Shown here one piece after another: positions 47,548 through 62,316 of a stretch of 64,000 nt of DNA. How positions within the stretch are numbered: the stretch's first letter is position 1; every line of letters begins with the position of its first letter. The stretch is from Citrus sinensis (lineage: Eukaryota > Streptophyta > Magnoliopsida > Sapindales > Rutaceae): the NCBI RefSeq assembly GCF_022201045.2, contig NC_068558.1, forward strand, positions 39,203,501 to 39,267,500. The letters run 5' to 3'. Under the pieces are notes generated by a model that ran no database searches, was not told the origin of the DNA, and saw only the letters and a program-made list of their open reading frames with translations. Made by a program: the position numbers and the translations under genes.

Positions 47548-50500
47548 TTATGCCTGCAATGATATAGCCGCTGCATTTGTCTGATCAGCTCTCCTTTCTT
47601 TCTTATGAGAGCTCTCTCTTGATTTGTGTGATTTTCGTTTCTTTGAAGCAGTCTTTCCTTCTGACTCTATTTGCTCCTTCGCGACATTTTCTGTTATAAC
47701 CACATCATTAGCATCCTGGTGGACGTTAGAGTCTACCAACGATTCGGCCTTCACCTCTCTTGCTTCAGTATCTGGTTCGATAACTGACATTCCTGTTAAA
47801 GTATAGTCCAACAAAAATGTACTCCTTACAAGTCTATCAATCCTGCTGAAATGCCGTTGAGTGTATGGAATGAGGCCTTCTAGAACATCGGAAATGCCTT
47901 TTATCTGCAGTCTCACATCAAACTAATCAGGATATACACAATCACAAGCTGCATATACAGTAGGGCTAAGGGAATATTTTACACTATAAATCAAATTCAT
48001 TCAGTGGTACAACTGCTCCTTTTGCTTGCCACTACTATAGGAGGGAAAAAAAACTGTAAAATTATCTTATTCATCACAAAACAATGCATGAATTTGAGTA
48101 GTGACGGCAAGGGGGATTGAGATATCGGTTTGTGAAGCTAAAAAGCAATAATGCCCTTCATCTACTTCCAAAAAAAAAGAGGGGGGGGGGGGGGGGGGGG
48201 AGGGAATCAGGTATGTCATTTCTCTTAATTTGTTTTTATGAGTCTTTTCCCTAAGCATTCCTGCAAGGATGGTCCGAACTTAAAATTCAACACAAAACTT
48301 AACAGTGTGTTTGTCACATACAACTGATAGATAAAGACCCAAAAATGAAATATTCAATTTCTGCATCCAATATCTAGCCTCTTAAAATTTAGACACCCAA
48401 AATCTTAAAAGCACCTAATGGAAGTTTGATTAAGTATTAACAGACAACTCTCCAATTTTCTGTGATGTGTTTATTTCTTTATCCCGTAAAACTTGTAACA
48501 ATAATAACAAAGAAAGAAATAAGATGAGGAATAAATAAAACACAATCACCTCAATAATCTCTGTAGGAGGATGGATGTTGAAAAGCTGGAATAGCACAAA
48601 TTGCGCAACATGACACAACTTTGGCTTTGTATTCCATTCTCGAACATACTCAAGAAGTTGACGAATCTCTTCCTTGCCCAGTGCATGAAGGGCTTTCTCT
48701 ATCTGAAGTTCTGCTTCTCTCTTCCTGCAAATCACTTTGCTAAGAAAAAAGCAACAGTACAAAGAAAATAAGAAATTTAGTGCTCACCTGCACACACTGG
48801 CAAATAACTCAAAAAGTTTATGAGGCCTGCGAAGTTCAAATGCTACTTGGATTGCTTTAGTGTAGTCAGCATCCAACACAGCATTTTCTAATTCCTGACC
48901 TCTCAAAACCGCTTCTTCCTGCTCGACGTAAAGATAGATACATCCAATTGTTATTATTTAGGTACTGCAAACCTCTATTGTCAAAAGATTACTAAAAACA
49001 CTAGATATAATAGCCAGAGTGATTACGGGCAAATTCCACCTAGAAACTTGACTAGAAATTGACAGAACAACTACAATCCCTGATAATCAGATATCAATAT
49101 TCCAATGCAGGTAATTGCCAAGGTGATGCATGGACCCACAATACGAAGAAACAAATTACTTCCTAAACCACAAAAAGTACACTACGCTTTCATAATAACT
49201 AATTAGCAGGCAAAAAACTTGTCCTTGCGCGAAGGTTAGGTTCAAGTTCCACAACTGCTCCTGTTTTAGTGGGGCAGCTCTAACACTAAGGACCCAGCTT
49301 TAATCTACTAAAAACCACTTCTTGCCATGGTATTTCCTTTCTTTCTTGCTCAGAAAGAAGTAAACACCGACTTATTTTATAAGGATAAGTGTCCGAGCTA
49401 GGCACACCCGATGTGCATAACTAACTCACCTTTGGGTCCAAGTATGATCACCATAACAAACAAAATACAAAATTAAAGACACCGGCTTAGAGAAAACTAA
49501 TCCATCATCTGTTCTATATGGCTTAGACAAGCAATAAGGCACTGAAACAGTGGATGAAACAGCGGATGAAACAGCTCACCTCTTTTCGGAAAGCTTCCTC
49601 TCTCTCAGCAGCAGTTGAATCATGCCACAGATTAACAAGAGCATCACTGCCACCAGTTGCAAACATTTCTGTCTTCTTCCCGACAGCCAAGGCCCAAATC
49701 TGCAAACCACTTTCCTTATAAGAAAAAGAAAGAACAACAAAATTCTTGTGGAGAGAGAATATGATATACAATGAAACTTTGGACAAAAGGTTTTAGCACA
49801 ATGAACAGGATTATGCTGGGAAAGCAGAAAGATATCCTATCTTGGATAACATTGAAACAATTCTATACATTTAGGAAGGGTTACTTTAACAAAAAATAAA
49901 CAACAACAATCTCCCAGAGAAAATAGTCCAGATTGTTAACAACAAATACGAATTTCATAGAAAGCATATTGAATGGCATTCACAATTTAAAAAGAGACTC
50001 AATCTAAAACAAAGTGTATTTTCTGAAAATATAACCATCCAAACATCTAAAACACTACAGGAATACCCAGCCAGAAGTTTGAGGTGAATTCAAAATACTT
50101 ATGGGATCACCTATCCCTAACCTAACCAGTTGTCATTCCACAAGTTGCCGTGAGGTAACCCCAAGTGTGAACTATACACATGTTCATTACATTGTATAGC
50201 ATCCCGATTGCACAGGGAAATCCTTCAATGTATTAAAATATATGTACTCCATGTCAACCAGTTACCAGAACTCAGCATGTATGAGACACGACATTGTAAC
50301 AAAGGACAGATCACCAATTAACAGAGAGAGATAGAGAGAGAAAAAGAAAGGAGGAGGAAGGGAGAAAAGTGAAGCACAGATTACAACACAGACTTAACCT
50401 CTTACTCATTATCATGCAAAAATCAACAGAAATGCATAGAATTTACTGAATTTTGAAAATTGTATTTTATAAGATCTAAATTAGTAAGATAGCCATACAG

Positions 50501-53500
50501 AATAAGGAAAAGCAATGATGGTAAGTATAATAATAAGAAAAGAAGTTCTGCACCTTGTCCTCGTGCTTATCATATGTGGCAATACATTCACCAGTTCTGA
50601 CTGTCCACAGTTTCACCAGACCATCGGCACCTAAAAATAAGATTATTGAGTTCGTTGAATATGACACTTAACCAAGTCAGGTCAGCATACAAAAGTAACC
50701 CTCATTACCACAAGAAACAATTTGGGCCCCACGAGTCAGAAAAGAAGCTCTTAGTACACTTGATGTGTGCCCTTCAAATGTTTTTAAACATGAACCATCA
50801 GATATCGACCACATCTTAATCGTTTTGTCACCAGAAGCTGTTATAACAACTTGATCAACTGGTGAAAACTCGACAGACCAAATCCCTCTTTTATGCCCTC
50901 GAAAAGTAACAACAGACACCAGATCTGGAAGCCTCCAAACACAAGCAGTGCGATCCTGACCACCAGAACAATCCACGCAAAGGAGTAAATCAACTTACAA
51001 GACCAACTTTCATATGAGTGTGCGTGTGTGTGCAAGCACAAAATCCTGTGAGCCTAAGTAACTGAAAATTGTTCAATAATTAGTAAAATTAATCGCAACT
51101 AATGGAAATCTGTCTTGGCATTTTCATAAAATTGCTTCATAAAGATCTGGGCATTAGAGGTGAATACATGGTTCTGTTTCCTTGTCTATTTATTTATTTA
51201 CTATGTATTTTCTTGAAAACTTTTGTATTCCATTTGTAAACTTCGAAAAAGAAATGCAGCTAATGAAAAACCACCATTGGTTCAAAGATTAAAAAAAAAA
51301 AAAAAAAAAATCTCCTCATAAGCTACTGACCTGAGAACCAGTGCAAACCAAACTATCATTTGGTGCAACAGCCAGAGAATTTATATCTTTACCATGAGCA
51401 GCTACTACTGCTTTAGCTTTCAGGTTCATCGGCTGTTCCGCATCATCTGAGAGACCATCGAAACTCCAAACCTTAATGGTATGATCACTGAACCACAGGT
51501 GAATATAGCTAACTTAGAGACAAGTTAAAGCGAAAAATACACATAAAACAGTAAAAGAAAGGGAAAGAATTAGAATTGTCCAAATTTCAGCACCATCTCA
51601 CATGACAAGAATTTTATACAGAGAAAAGGTCAAAGCAAGTGTAAGTGCTGACCTACTGCCACTAACAAGAAAATTTTGCAACTTTTTTGAAAAAGCAACT
51701 GCTCCAACAGCTCCCATATGGCCTGTGCCCACTCCAACACAACATCTGCTTTCTGAATCCCACAACCTTACCTGTAGAAAGAATGGAATCAGATACTAAG
51801 TAGCGGAGTACTTGCAAGAGAGGGATACACATATGAACTGAACAACAAAAACAGCTCAAGCAAAGTAGATAGCAAATGAAAGCCATCTTACTTATGGCTG
51901 GAGGCAATCAGAGTGCTAATGACAAGCCCAACCACTTTATGACCAAAAGAAGGCAAGGAACTTACACTATTGTCCTTACTTCCCGTTACAATGAGGATTT
52001 TTCCAGAACTCAATGCACAAGTGTCAAGGCACAAAACAATTTCACTATGGCCTGCCAATACATAGGAACATGACATGGATGAAAGATCATACACTTGAAC
52101 CTGCATGTATATGAATTCAAAATCATTAGGAACCAAAACCTTGAAATTGAACTGGTCAAGCATTATGCAGGTAATAGGACAAGTGAGATCCAGGGAATTT
52201 TTTTTTCCTCACATCAGAGGCAATAGCGCCGGGGGGCTCATCTATATAGTTAATAGTTTATTTGTAACTGTAAACTGTTCATTATGCAGGTATTAGGATA
52301 AGTAATATCCTAGGAATTTTTTTTCCCCACATCTGAACAACATACTACTCAATATTAGCACCAAGGAGATGATCTATACATTTAAGGATTTTTTTGTTAA
52401 CTGTATATTGTACTTCACTTAGTATTCACCGCATCAGGAAATATCATCCACCATAATGAAACACTAGCTAAAGAGGAATAGGTTTGCACATAAATAACAA
52501 CATTTTGTACAAAATGGGAGATAAGCGAAGATCAATAAATAATAAATAAATCCTAGTATAAAACTACAAAATTCATACATAATTATGTTAAAATAAAACA
52601 ACGAAAAAAATTCTAGAGAAACCTATTTTACATTTGCTTACAGTCACTTAGGAGAGAGGCAGCCACATAAGAAGAAGGAATTCTAAAGTAATAAGACAGA
52701 TATTTATCACGCATACATGGGAGCTACTTTGGCACAAATGATGAACCCCTCAATACATATTTATCAGAAAATTATGGACAATAACAATTAAAGACACCCG
52801 GCACATTCAAAAGAATATGGTCGTAAAAAAATTGTTCTTTTAAAATTCAAATTCATAAGTAACAATTACAGTTAATATTCAGCATATCTGAATCATCCAC
52901 TCTCAAAATATCATAACTTGAGATTATTTAAGTTTTAATTAAAATGAAAAAGGAAATAGTCTGAGAAACATTACCTGTTCAATATTAGTAGCAACAGCAA
53001 GATACTGCTCTTCCTCCCCCAAAAATTTCAAATCCAGTATCTCCTCATTATACCCTACAAGCCTTTTGCTCAGAATCAACTCCATTTTTTTTTCAGGAAC
53101 TTCAACTGTGGTATATAAAAGAAGCTGCTGATCAGCAGTCACACAAAGCAGTCCTTGATTTGAAGGAAGCACGGTAGCTGCAGTAAAGCCCCTTTTTGAG
53201 TCATCCATCTCAGAGCTAATGGTAACATCTGAGGACTTTTGTTCATATAGGCATGCACTGTCGAAATTAACAAAACCAAAATCTAAGAAAAAATATGAAA
53301 ACCATTTATGTAAAATGACACCAGATTATTACTATTATTTTGGAGGATGTAAAACAATCCCCTGATAAATAAAATATTGTGTATGCTAGATATTCCAAAG
53401 TAGTTAATAAAAATCACCCTTTACCTATCTGCATTCCACATGCGCACGATCCCTCGTTCACCGACAGTGATGAAATGAATTTCTAGTGACCTGCATTTTT

Positions 53501-56281
53501 TCTTTATAGTCTGCTGATTGTATGAACTTAGAAATGAATCAAAAGCACTCCCAGGAGGAATGGCACACACAGCTTCAACCATCTCATATGTTGGCACAGT
53601 CAACTTGCAACTGTAGTCACGAAGGTCCCACAAGTTTACAACCTGATATAGAAATACATTAACTTTTGGTTGAAAACTTAATCTTGCATAAAAGATGATA
53701 GCTATAGGAGAGTCCACTTTTATCTAGGCAAATCTGTCAAATATATGAAAAATAACAGCATAGAAGCAGAAGCACAGCTCAACGTAACAAGATAAACTTA
53801 AAATCTTCAATAGTTGGTTAGCAAGTTCAATCGGGGATCTAAGTTCAATGCCCTATGCAGGAAAAAAAGATGCCAGATAACAAAGAGATAATATATTGTC
53901 AGCAAAATTAGGGAAATGTACAAGAGTAAAATAAACATGACAAGTTGACAAATCATTACTGAAAGGGAAATAATAGAGTGCATAATTGCTATTCTGGATG
54001 TTTTCAGAGGAAATAATAGAGTTCTATTAGAATGAAAGGGAAAGCGATGCAAAAGCGAGCCCGAAGAGCACAAGGGCTACCTATAGACTACACAAATTAA
54101 AATCAGCATTCCATATCCCAAAGTGTACACCAGTCCCAAAATTCACAAAAAAATGATGGGAGCCCCAATAAAAGCATCAACCCAAAATTCTTAGAGACTA
54201 AGGCCTAAAAAGTAGCCAAAAGAATGTTTAAGATGCCTCCTTCTGGAAGCAGCCTTCTCCTTCAGTCGTGACCATCACAGTATTTACATGTCAAAACTAG
54301 AATGACCATCTAGGTCAAATAGTCGTATTCTTCTAAAGATGCTGACTGCTATGCGCCCAGACAACCTCCTCCCAAAAAAAAAAAAAGGACTGACTCTTAC
54401 TCTCCCAATTCAGGAAGACAGAAATCGACTTCATCCAACCAAGAGGGCATGGGAGTTTTGGATGTCCGAAGGTCAAGTTAAGTAAAAAGACTACCTACCT
54501 AGAAAGAAACAATTTGGATGAATGAAGACACAGCATTGTGAGATATTATGTAACTCAATCAGAAACTGTCAATTCACAAGATTTACTGTCAAATTTCACA
54601 AGATATCCCAACCCCCCCCCCCCCCCCCCCCCCCAAAAAACATATCTTAAGGGAGGGAATCTGGTTTAGTCCAAGCAAATATTAAAACTAACCAAACCAC
54701 CCATCTATTTACTTGTTCCATGTATACATGCAGACATCACTAAGGTGATAATCCTCAGACTTTGCATAATTCATCCTCTTCGCTATCAACTACACTAATA
54801 TTAACCAAAAGAAAAAGGTCTGCATGTAAAGAGGAAATCCATTAATTTAAAGGCTTGGAAAGGCAACGAAATTGATTTAAGTTTGACGCAGGATTTATAA
54901 GCTTCCAAAATCAAAGCAATTCTGCCCAGCTTCCCATGCGCGATCTACATCCAAATTCACAGCCAATCATGTGCTTCAAAATAAACCCATCAAATTGAGT
55001 AGGTTGATGATTCCATTTCAAATCTCTATACAACATTTTAAGGCTAAAATGAAATCAATAGAGATCCTAAAACATTTTCTTAGAGAAAGCTGAAGTACAG
55101 ATAAATGCAAAAGCTGATCTTCCAGATGTATAACATAGATGCAACTAAACAAGCAAATCTGCAAAAAAGGGCATTTTTGCAAAAAAGATAAATAAGAGAT
55201 TGAGCCTTGCCTTATCTCTTCCAGCACTGAGCAATGCCGATCCATCACTAGTTATAGCCATAGAAGTAACTCTTGAGAAATGCTTATCCAAAGTTGCAAC
55301 ACATTTCTTGGCTAAAAGATCCCAAACTCGCACAGTTGCATCATCACTACCAGAGAAAAGCTGCAAGCAAAGATCATAAATCAGCTTTTCAAAAACACTA
55401 AAAAAAAGGATGCTAAAATGAAGAGAAAAGAGAAGTATCTGACTTATATTTACAGTAAACCCTTCCATCAATTTGGAGCATCTTGAGGAAAATTTCCAAA
55501 TTTTCAAAGCACAGCAAATTTCTAATTCAGACACTAGATTTAAGAAAGTAAAACAAGCATTCAAGCAATATAAATCACATTAAATAAAACAAGAATAACG
55601 ATTTGAATTAGCTACCATTGTATATAACTTCGTGATGAACAGAACAACAAAATAAAGTGTGGAGGTGAAATATTCTTACAGAGCGACTTACAAGAGATTT
55701 ATCCGTGTCAGGATGAAACAAGATACTACTGACAACTCCCTTATGACCTTTGAAGTAATGAGTGCAAAAGCCACCATCGACATCCCAAACAAGAACTTTC
55801 CTATCAGCTCCTGCAGTAGCAAGCAATCCACCGGATGGGTGACATGCCATTCCAATTGCAGGACCGTCATGGCCCTTTGATGCCATAAAATAATACAATT
55901 CAGTACAAAAACATTTTCTTTAATTTTTTTTTCAGCAACCAAATGAATTCAATCTCTTCATGGAACAAATGTAAGAAAAATTACCTTCCAGGAGCGCAAA
56001 CATTTTAGTGTTGATAAATCCCAAACCCTAATTTCCCGACTGTGACCAGAAGAGAAGAGCAGCTTATCGTCGGGACTAAGGGCCAAGGCCGTGATTGTAT
56101 CCGACCCGCCTTCAATTGTTGACTTTATGGAGGCATTTGATAAGTCCACAATGTTGATAGACTCGCCGCACGCACACGCGATGAATGAGCCGTCCGATGA
56201 AACCACCAACGGCCCACCGCCATAGAACTGTTGTAAGACAGGTTCGCATCCGTAGCTCTTCTTTAGTGGTAGGGATGCCAT
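47548..56281 (-). CDS. TOZ: UTP13/TORMOZ, WD40 protein of the SSU processome
   Basis: Nucleolar subunit (with UTP-B partners) of the small-subunit processome needed for early 18S pre-rRNA cleavage; the Arabidopsis counterpart TORMOZ is embryo-essential. Fourteen exons close in phase: 56281-55985, 55874-55692, 55360-55211, 53642-53425, 53257-52975, 52100-51966, 51771-51653, 51487-51331, 50955-50709, 50630-50554, 49699-49580, 48918-48788, 48724-48550 and 47904-47548, giving 882 residues. Many WD40 repeats form two propellers (about 15-650; e.g. REIRVWDL, RKVLVWDV, ATVRVWDL, NSVRLWDS, HTIKVWS, KTIKMWS, GLVKLW, ALVNLWHD), followed by the helical Utp13 C-terminal domain (about 665-800) and a basic tail with KKRKSHKS (about 851) as likely nuclear localisation signal. 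Intron 3 is GC-AG. Introns 3 and 13 carry long G/C homopolymers. Confidence 0.96.
48181..48200. repeat. G20 homopolymer in UTP13 intron 13
   Basis: Twenty consecutive G on the plus strand, hence C20 in the UTP13 pre-mRNA. It follows an A-rich run and is probably length-variable. Confidence 0.9.
52163..52412. repeat. About 118-bp tandem duplication in UTP13 intron 5
   Basis: The unit starting CATTATGCAGGTAATAGGA (52162) recurs as CATTATGCAGGTATTAGGA (52281). Both copies share GGAATTTTTTTT, CACATC and TTGTTAACTGTA-like ends, with moderate divergence. It lies wholly within the intron. Confidence 0.75.
54612..54634. repeat. C23 homopolymer in UTP13 intron 3
   Basis: Twenty-three consecutive C on the plus strand, which is G23 in the sense of UTP13 transcription and so able to form RNA or DNA G-quadruplexes. 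It sits within the long GC-AG intron. Confidence 0.9.
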
Positions 56282-56761
56282 TGCGGACCCGTAAACTCAA
56301 GATTACTCTTTTATCGGGTCAGGACTGAAACCCGGATTTTCCTGTAACGAGGAGAGCGACAGTGACCTGCGAATCAATGAGCCTGTGGCTACTACGACGC
56401 TTAGGCAAATGGCAAGCCACGGACTGCGCAGCGACTGCAGCTTGGGACTTGGGGTTAGGGTTTAGGGTTTAGGAAATTAGGAATTATCGACAATTTTCTC
56501 TCTCTTTAAATTTCATTAAAAGAATATAAAATAATTTAAAACGGGCGGGTTTGAGTTTTTACGGGATACGGGTAACACCCGCGTGTATAATAATCTGCAA
56601 GTTGATCTTCTTGTCGTATTTATTTATTAAAGGCGTCGGCCGGTACAATTATTACAAAACAATGTGTCGCACGTGGTTCAATTCATTTCCCAGCCACCAC
56701 TTTCTTCCACTTTCTTGGAGAGTTTCCATCCAGACAGTCTCATCCTCATCATCATCAAACA
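56282..56761. promoter_or_regulatory. Bidirectional promoter with telo-box
   Basis: The 480 bp between the divergent UTP13 (minus) and nucleosidase-like (plus) start codons must hold both promoters. At 56452-56473 the minus strand reads AAACCCTAAACCCTAACC, two overlapping telo-box motifs, about 170 bp upstream of the UTP13 ATG. Telo-boxes are known from plant ribosome-biogenesis and translation genes, matching UTP13's job. They are followed by CTCTCTC at 56497-56503. Confidence 0.7.
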
Positions 56762-58435
56762 ATGATAATGGGATTAAATCAACGGCGGAGATGGGTTCTG
56801 GATGTGAAGTCAGTGGTGATGTTGGGACTGGGACTATTGTTCGCCATGGCACAACACACGGTGCAGCTGAGGAGTAATCACCCAATGCATGGGATTGTTG
56901 ATAGAGTCAACGAAATTGGAGGGCCTTATATTGGACTTGTCATGGCTTATCCTCCTGAAGAATTGGCTCTCATCACTTCCCGTTTATTTGTTCACAACTC
57001 ACGGATCCCCTTCATTGACTTGGCTGGTAGTACAACACACTTCACACTTCAAAACATTTTTTTTTTTAAATTTTTTGATGAATATGAATATGTGTTTTCT
57101 TGGTTAATTCTCAGGAAGAAGATTCAACGTGGGGAAGATTAAGAACGTTGATGTAATCTATGTAATGACTGGGGAGCAAACGGTAAGCTTCTTAATTAGT
57201 ATCCAGTAGCAGCACTAGGATTTTTGGTTCGATGAGGTTATGACAGTAATATAAACCTTACGACCAAAACATAAAATTTTTTATAGACATAATTTTTTTT
57301 TTTAAAAAAGGAAAATATCATTGAAGACCCTTATTTTTTATGAATATTATTTTTGTCCTGAGACCTCTTTTAGTTTCTGAATCTAACACAACTTCAGTTC
57401 ATGCACATGCACATATCTGTCAAAGTTTGGCCTTTAATTGGTGTCGTACTTAGGTAAATTCAGGCATAACAGTACAAATTCTACTTGATGCATTTGATAT
57501 TCGAGGGGTAGTCCATTATGGCACAGCTGGAAGCAGTAATAATTCTTTGTCCTTTGGTGATGTTAGTGTGATGAAGTATGTAGCTTTTACGGGTTCTTGG
57601 AAATGGAAGGTATGTGATATATCTGCAATTAGAAGTTGTGTTTTAAAGCCGTCATTGGTCTGTCAGAGGGTATGCTGTTAATTGTATCCATTTGTTGATT
57701 TGTTCTGCAAAGGCATTCAAGTCGGAGACAGGTCAATTACCAGAACTAGATTTTGGAGCCTTTAATTTTCCTGTAAGAGGGAAGAATTTGCTGGCAAAGG
57801 TGGAGTTCACACCAAGCCAGTTATATTCTGCTGGTAAACCAATGGAAGAGTTGTTCTGGCTCCCCGTCGATTCAGAGTGGTTTGATATTGCCACTCAACT
57901 TCAGGTATGTCATTCTGTTGGTGACAGGGCATTCTAAAATTTTTCTGACTTCATTTGATATCTTTCTGTGATCTGCTATAGGATTTAGAGTTAAGACGAT
58001 GTTTGAATGACACATACTGCCTACCAGAGAGACCAAAAGTCATTGTTGGATTAAGGGGTTCCACCGCAGATATATTCCTCGATAATGCAGCATATAGGGA
58101 ATTTCTTTTCAAACAATTTAATGTCTCGACTGTTGATGAAGAGAGTGCTGCCATTGTGATGGTCAGTAACAAGTCAAACACAAAATTCATTCAAAATTGT
58201 TCCTACAAACTTTAGTTATTGTTATGAATCATAATGTTGAATTTTTTATGTTATGCAGGCGTGTCTGTCAAATGCAGTGCCCTCTATTGTCTTCCGAGGA
58301 GTTTCTGATTTAGGAGGTGGCAGTGACAGACTGTTGTCAATCAGCCGTATTTCGTTAGCTTCTATCAATGCTTTGAGGGTTGCAGCTGAGTTTATTGCGC
58401 TAATTGATAAGAATAACTTAGTCCATGATCAGTAA
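56762..58435 (+). CDS. Bark storage protein A-like / MTA-SAH nucleosidase-superfamily protein
   Basis: Member of the purine nucleoside phosphorylase superfamily (PNP_UDP_1) related to poplar bark and wound-induced vegetative storage proteins. Six exons close in phase: 56762-57026, 57115-57182, 57454-57609, 57713-57904, 57982-58161 and 58259-58435, giving 345 residues. An N-terminal hydrophobic stretch (about 19-31, VMLGLGLLFAMA) fits a signal peptide with possible vacuolar or extracellular delivery. Then come GIVDRVNEIGGPYIGLVMAY, YVMTGEQTVNSGITVQILLD, VVHYGTAGSS (ribose/phosphate-binding type loop), the ADIFLDN...YREFLFKQFNVSTVDEESAAIVM segment and VFRGVSDLGGG near the C terminus, where nucleosidases keep a catalytic Asp. 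Whether it is an enzyme or a nitrogen store cannot be told. Met764 (second in-frame ATG, 56768) is possible. It diverges from UTP13 and converges on the JmjC gene. Confidence 0.92.
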
Positions 58436-58741
58436 AGACAGTTATCCTATGCATTTTGAATGTTAATGATTGAATCGAACTCGAGGATTCTACTTCTATT
58501 TCTGTTTTCCGTACTTGTATTCTCGCCGTGAAAAAAACCAATCTGTTAAGAGTCTACTTCTAATACTATAGTCAGCTATTTAATCAAAATTGACAGAGGA
58601 GTGATCTCTGAAAGCTTGAAGGCAATTTCTAAACTTTTTCTCTGTTGTGCTCTCTGCATCTGGTTCAGGTCTTGTTGCTGCCCTTGGAAAAATGAATTTA
58701 CAAGAATTCTTCACATCTTGAGATGCTCAAATCTTCCTTAC

Positions 58742-60939
<2,198 letters not shown>

Positions 60940-62168
60940 TTCTTTTCCTCTTGCCGTGTGTGAAAAACCCCTTGCTTCCCTGAACACTGGCCATGCATTG
61001 AAATCAATTGAACACCTTATATCGTACGATGCATTTACAGAGGTTTATGACACTGATTAGAACATAAACAGCATGAAGTCAAGACAGCAATATGGACATC
61101 ACATGGCAGACAAAGAACTAATTCATAGAACCATGGTAATTTGAAGATTAATGTGAATTGGTCATGGTTTGATCACAACCTTATACACCAAATATTGTAT
61201 TCAAAAACCCTTACCATGAAAATCTGATTGTTCAATGCTAAACCTACTTTCCAATAAGATAGCCATTTGAGGTTTTTACAACAAGATGAAGATTAAGAAA
61301 CAATGCTGATACGTTAGAAATCAAAAGATGAAAGAATCATTTTTCAACAATATACTTGGCATCATTCACAATAAAGGGTACAATTCAATTTGATAAAATT
61401 AGAACAATCAAAAGAAAGAAAGATTGATGATCTTGAGAAGAAAGAAAATGTACATTTTCTGGCAATGATAAGAATCTTTTGAAAACATAAATTCCAGAGA
61501 CAGAGGAAAAAGATAATCATTCACCGAGACCTAATGACAATCAAGATCCAAATTCTTGAAAACAAACAATAAGCAAAAGAGAATGTAAGAAGTATTCACA
61601 ATGATTCTAATGCAATATATTAATCAAAGCATTGTGCTTTCTTTATTTTTTTTTTTTGGGTCATTTATTCTCAAAATTATCTTCCAGGAAAGCAGAAGCA
61701 AGAATTAAGTTATAAAGATTCTTTTCTTTTAGTTTCTTGGCAACCAAACAGAAACATCCGCGCACCAAATTAAAAGGACTTGAAAAGGGTATGGAGAAGA
61801 CATGATTACCGGTAGAAAGGCCTCTTTAATTTTCTGGCGCGAATAAAAGGAAAGATTTTCTGGGAAAATTTTAATGGCAAAAGAAAAGAAAATCTCAACG
61901 AACACACGAATACAAAAGAAGAGATTTCAAATCTACTGGGTTTCCCGGGTATTGTATGCATGCTGTTACAAACCGTCACGTTGTTAAGTGAAAATGATAT
62001 GGTGTAGCATTTCACACTGTACTCCGAGACTCTGAAGTTCGCCACCTCATGTATATCACATGTGGAGGAAATTGAGTGTTCGTGCTTGTTACAATCATGC
62101 AGCAGCGCGGCATCTGATAAATAAGCCGTTGTGCCTCCATCTGATAAGTAATTAAAAGTGGAGTGTTG
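60940..62168. other. JMJ13 5' region
   Basis: Likely 5' UTR and promoter of the minus-strand JmjC gene. A donor CTACCG|GTAATC at 61810/61809 and an acceptor GGCCAG|TGTTC at 60987/60986 would remove an 823-bp UTR intron; both are plausible but unproven. No further coding exon is recognised. Confidence 0.4.
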
Positions 62169-62316
62169 CTATTTACCCCGAACTCTAACCCTGAATTTGC
62201 GCTCCGAAAGTCAAAACGCACAATTTAGTTTGGTAAGGAAAAGTGGAAAGTAAATGAAACCAAACCAAACGGTGCGTTTTGACTTTCAGGGCCTGAATTT
62301 GGGGTAAATAGTTTTT
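62169..62316. mobile_element. Foldback MITE of about 150 bp
   Basis: The left arm CTATTTACCCCGAACTCTAA ... CGAAAGTCAAAACGCAC (62169-62221) is mirrored by the right arm GTGCGTTTTGACTTTC ... AATTTGGGGTAAATAG (62272-62312), separated by a short loop with AAACCAAACCAAACGG. The arms pair almost fully, so the element can form a long hairpin. It lies 1.2 kb upstream of the JmjC start. Confidence 0.8.

Noticed and set aside
48067..48258. Proline-run ORF on the minus strand
   Set aside because: Produced by the G20 homopolymer inside an intron.
49200..49330. Possible second SINE: TTAGGTTCAAGTTCC looks like a B box in UTP13 intron 11
   Set aside because: No A box at proper spacing, no A-rich tail and no target-site duplication found.
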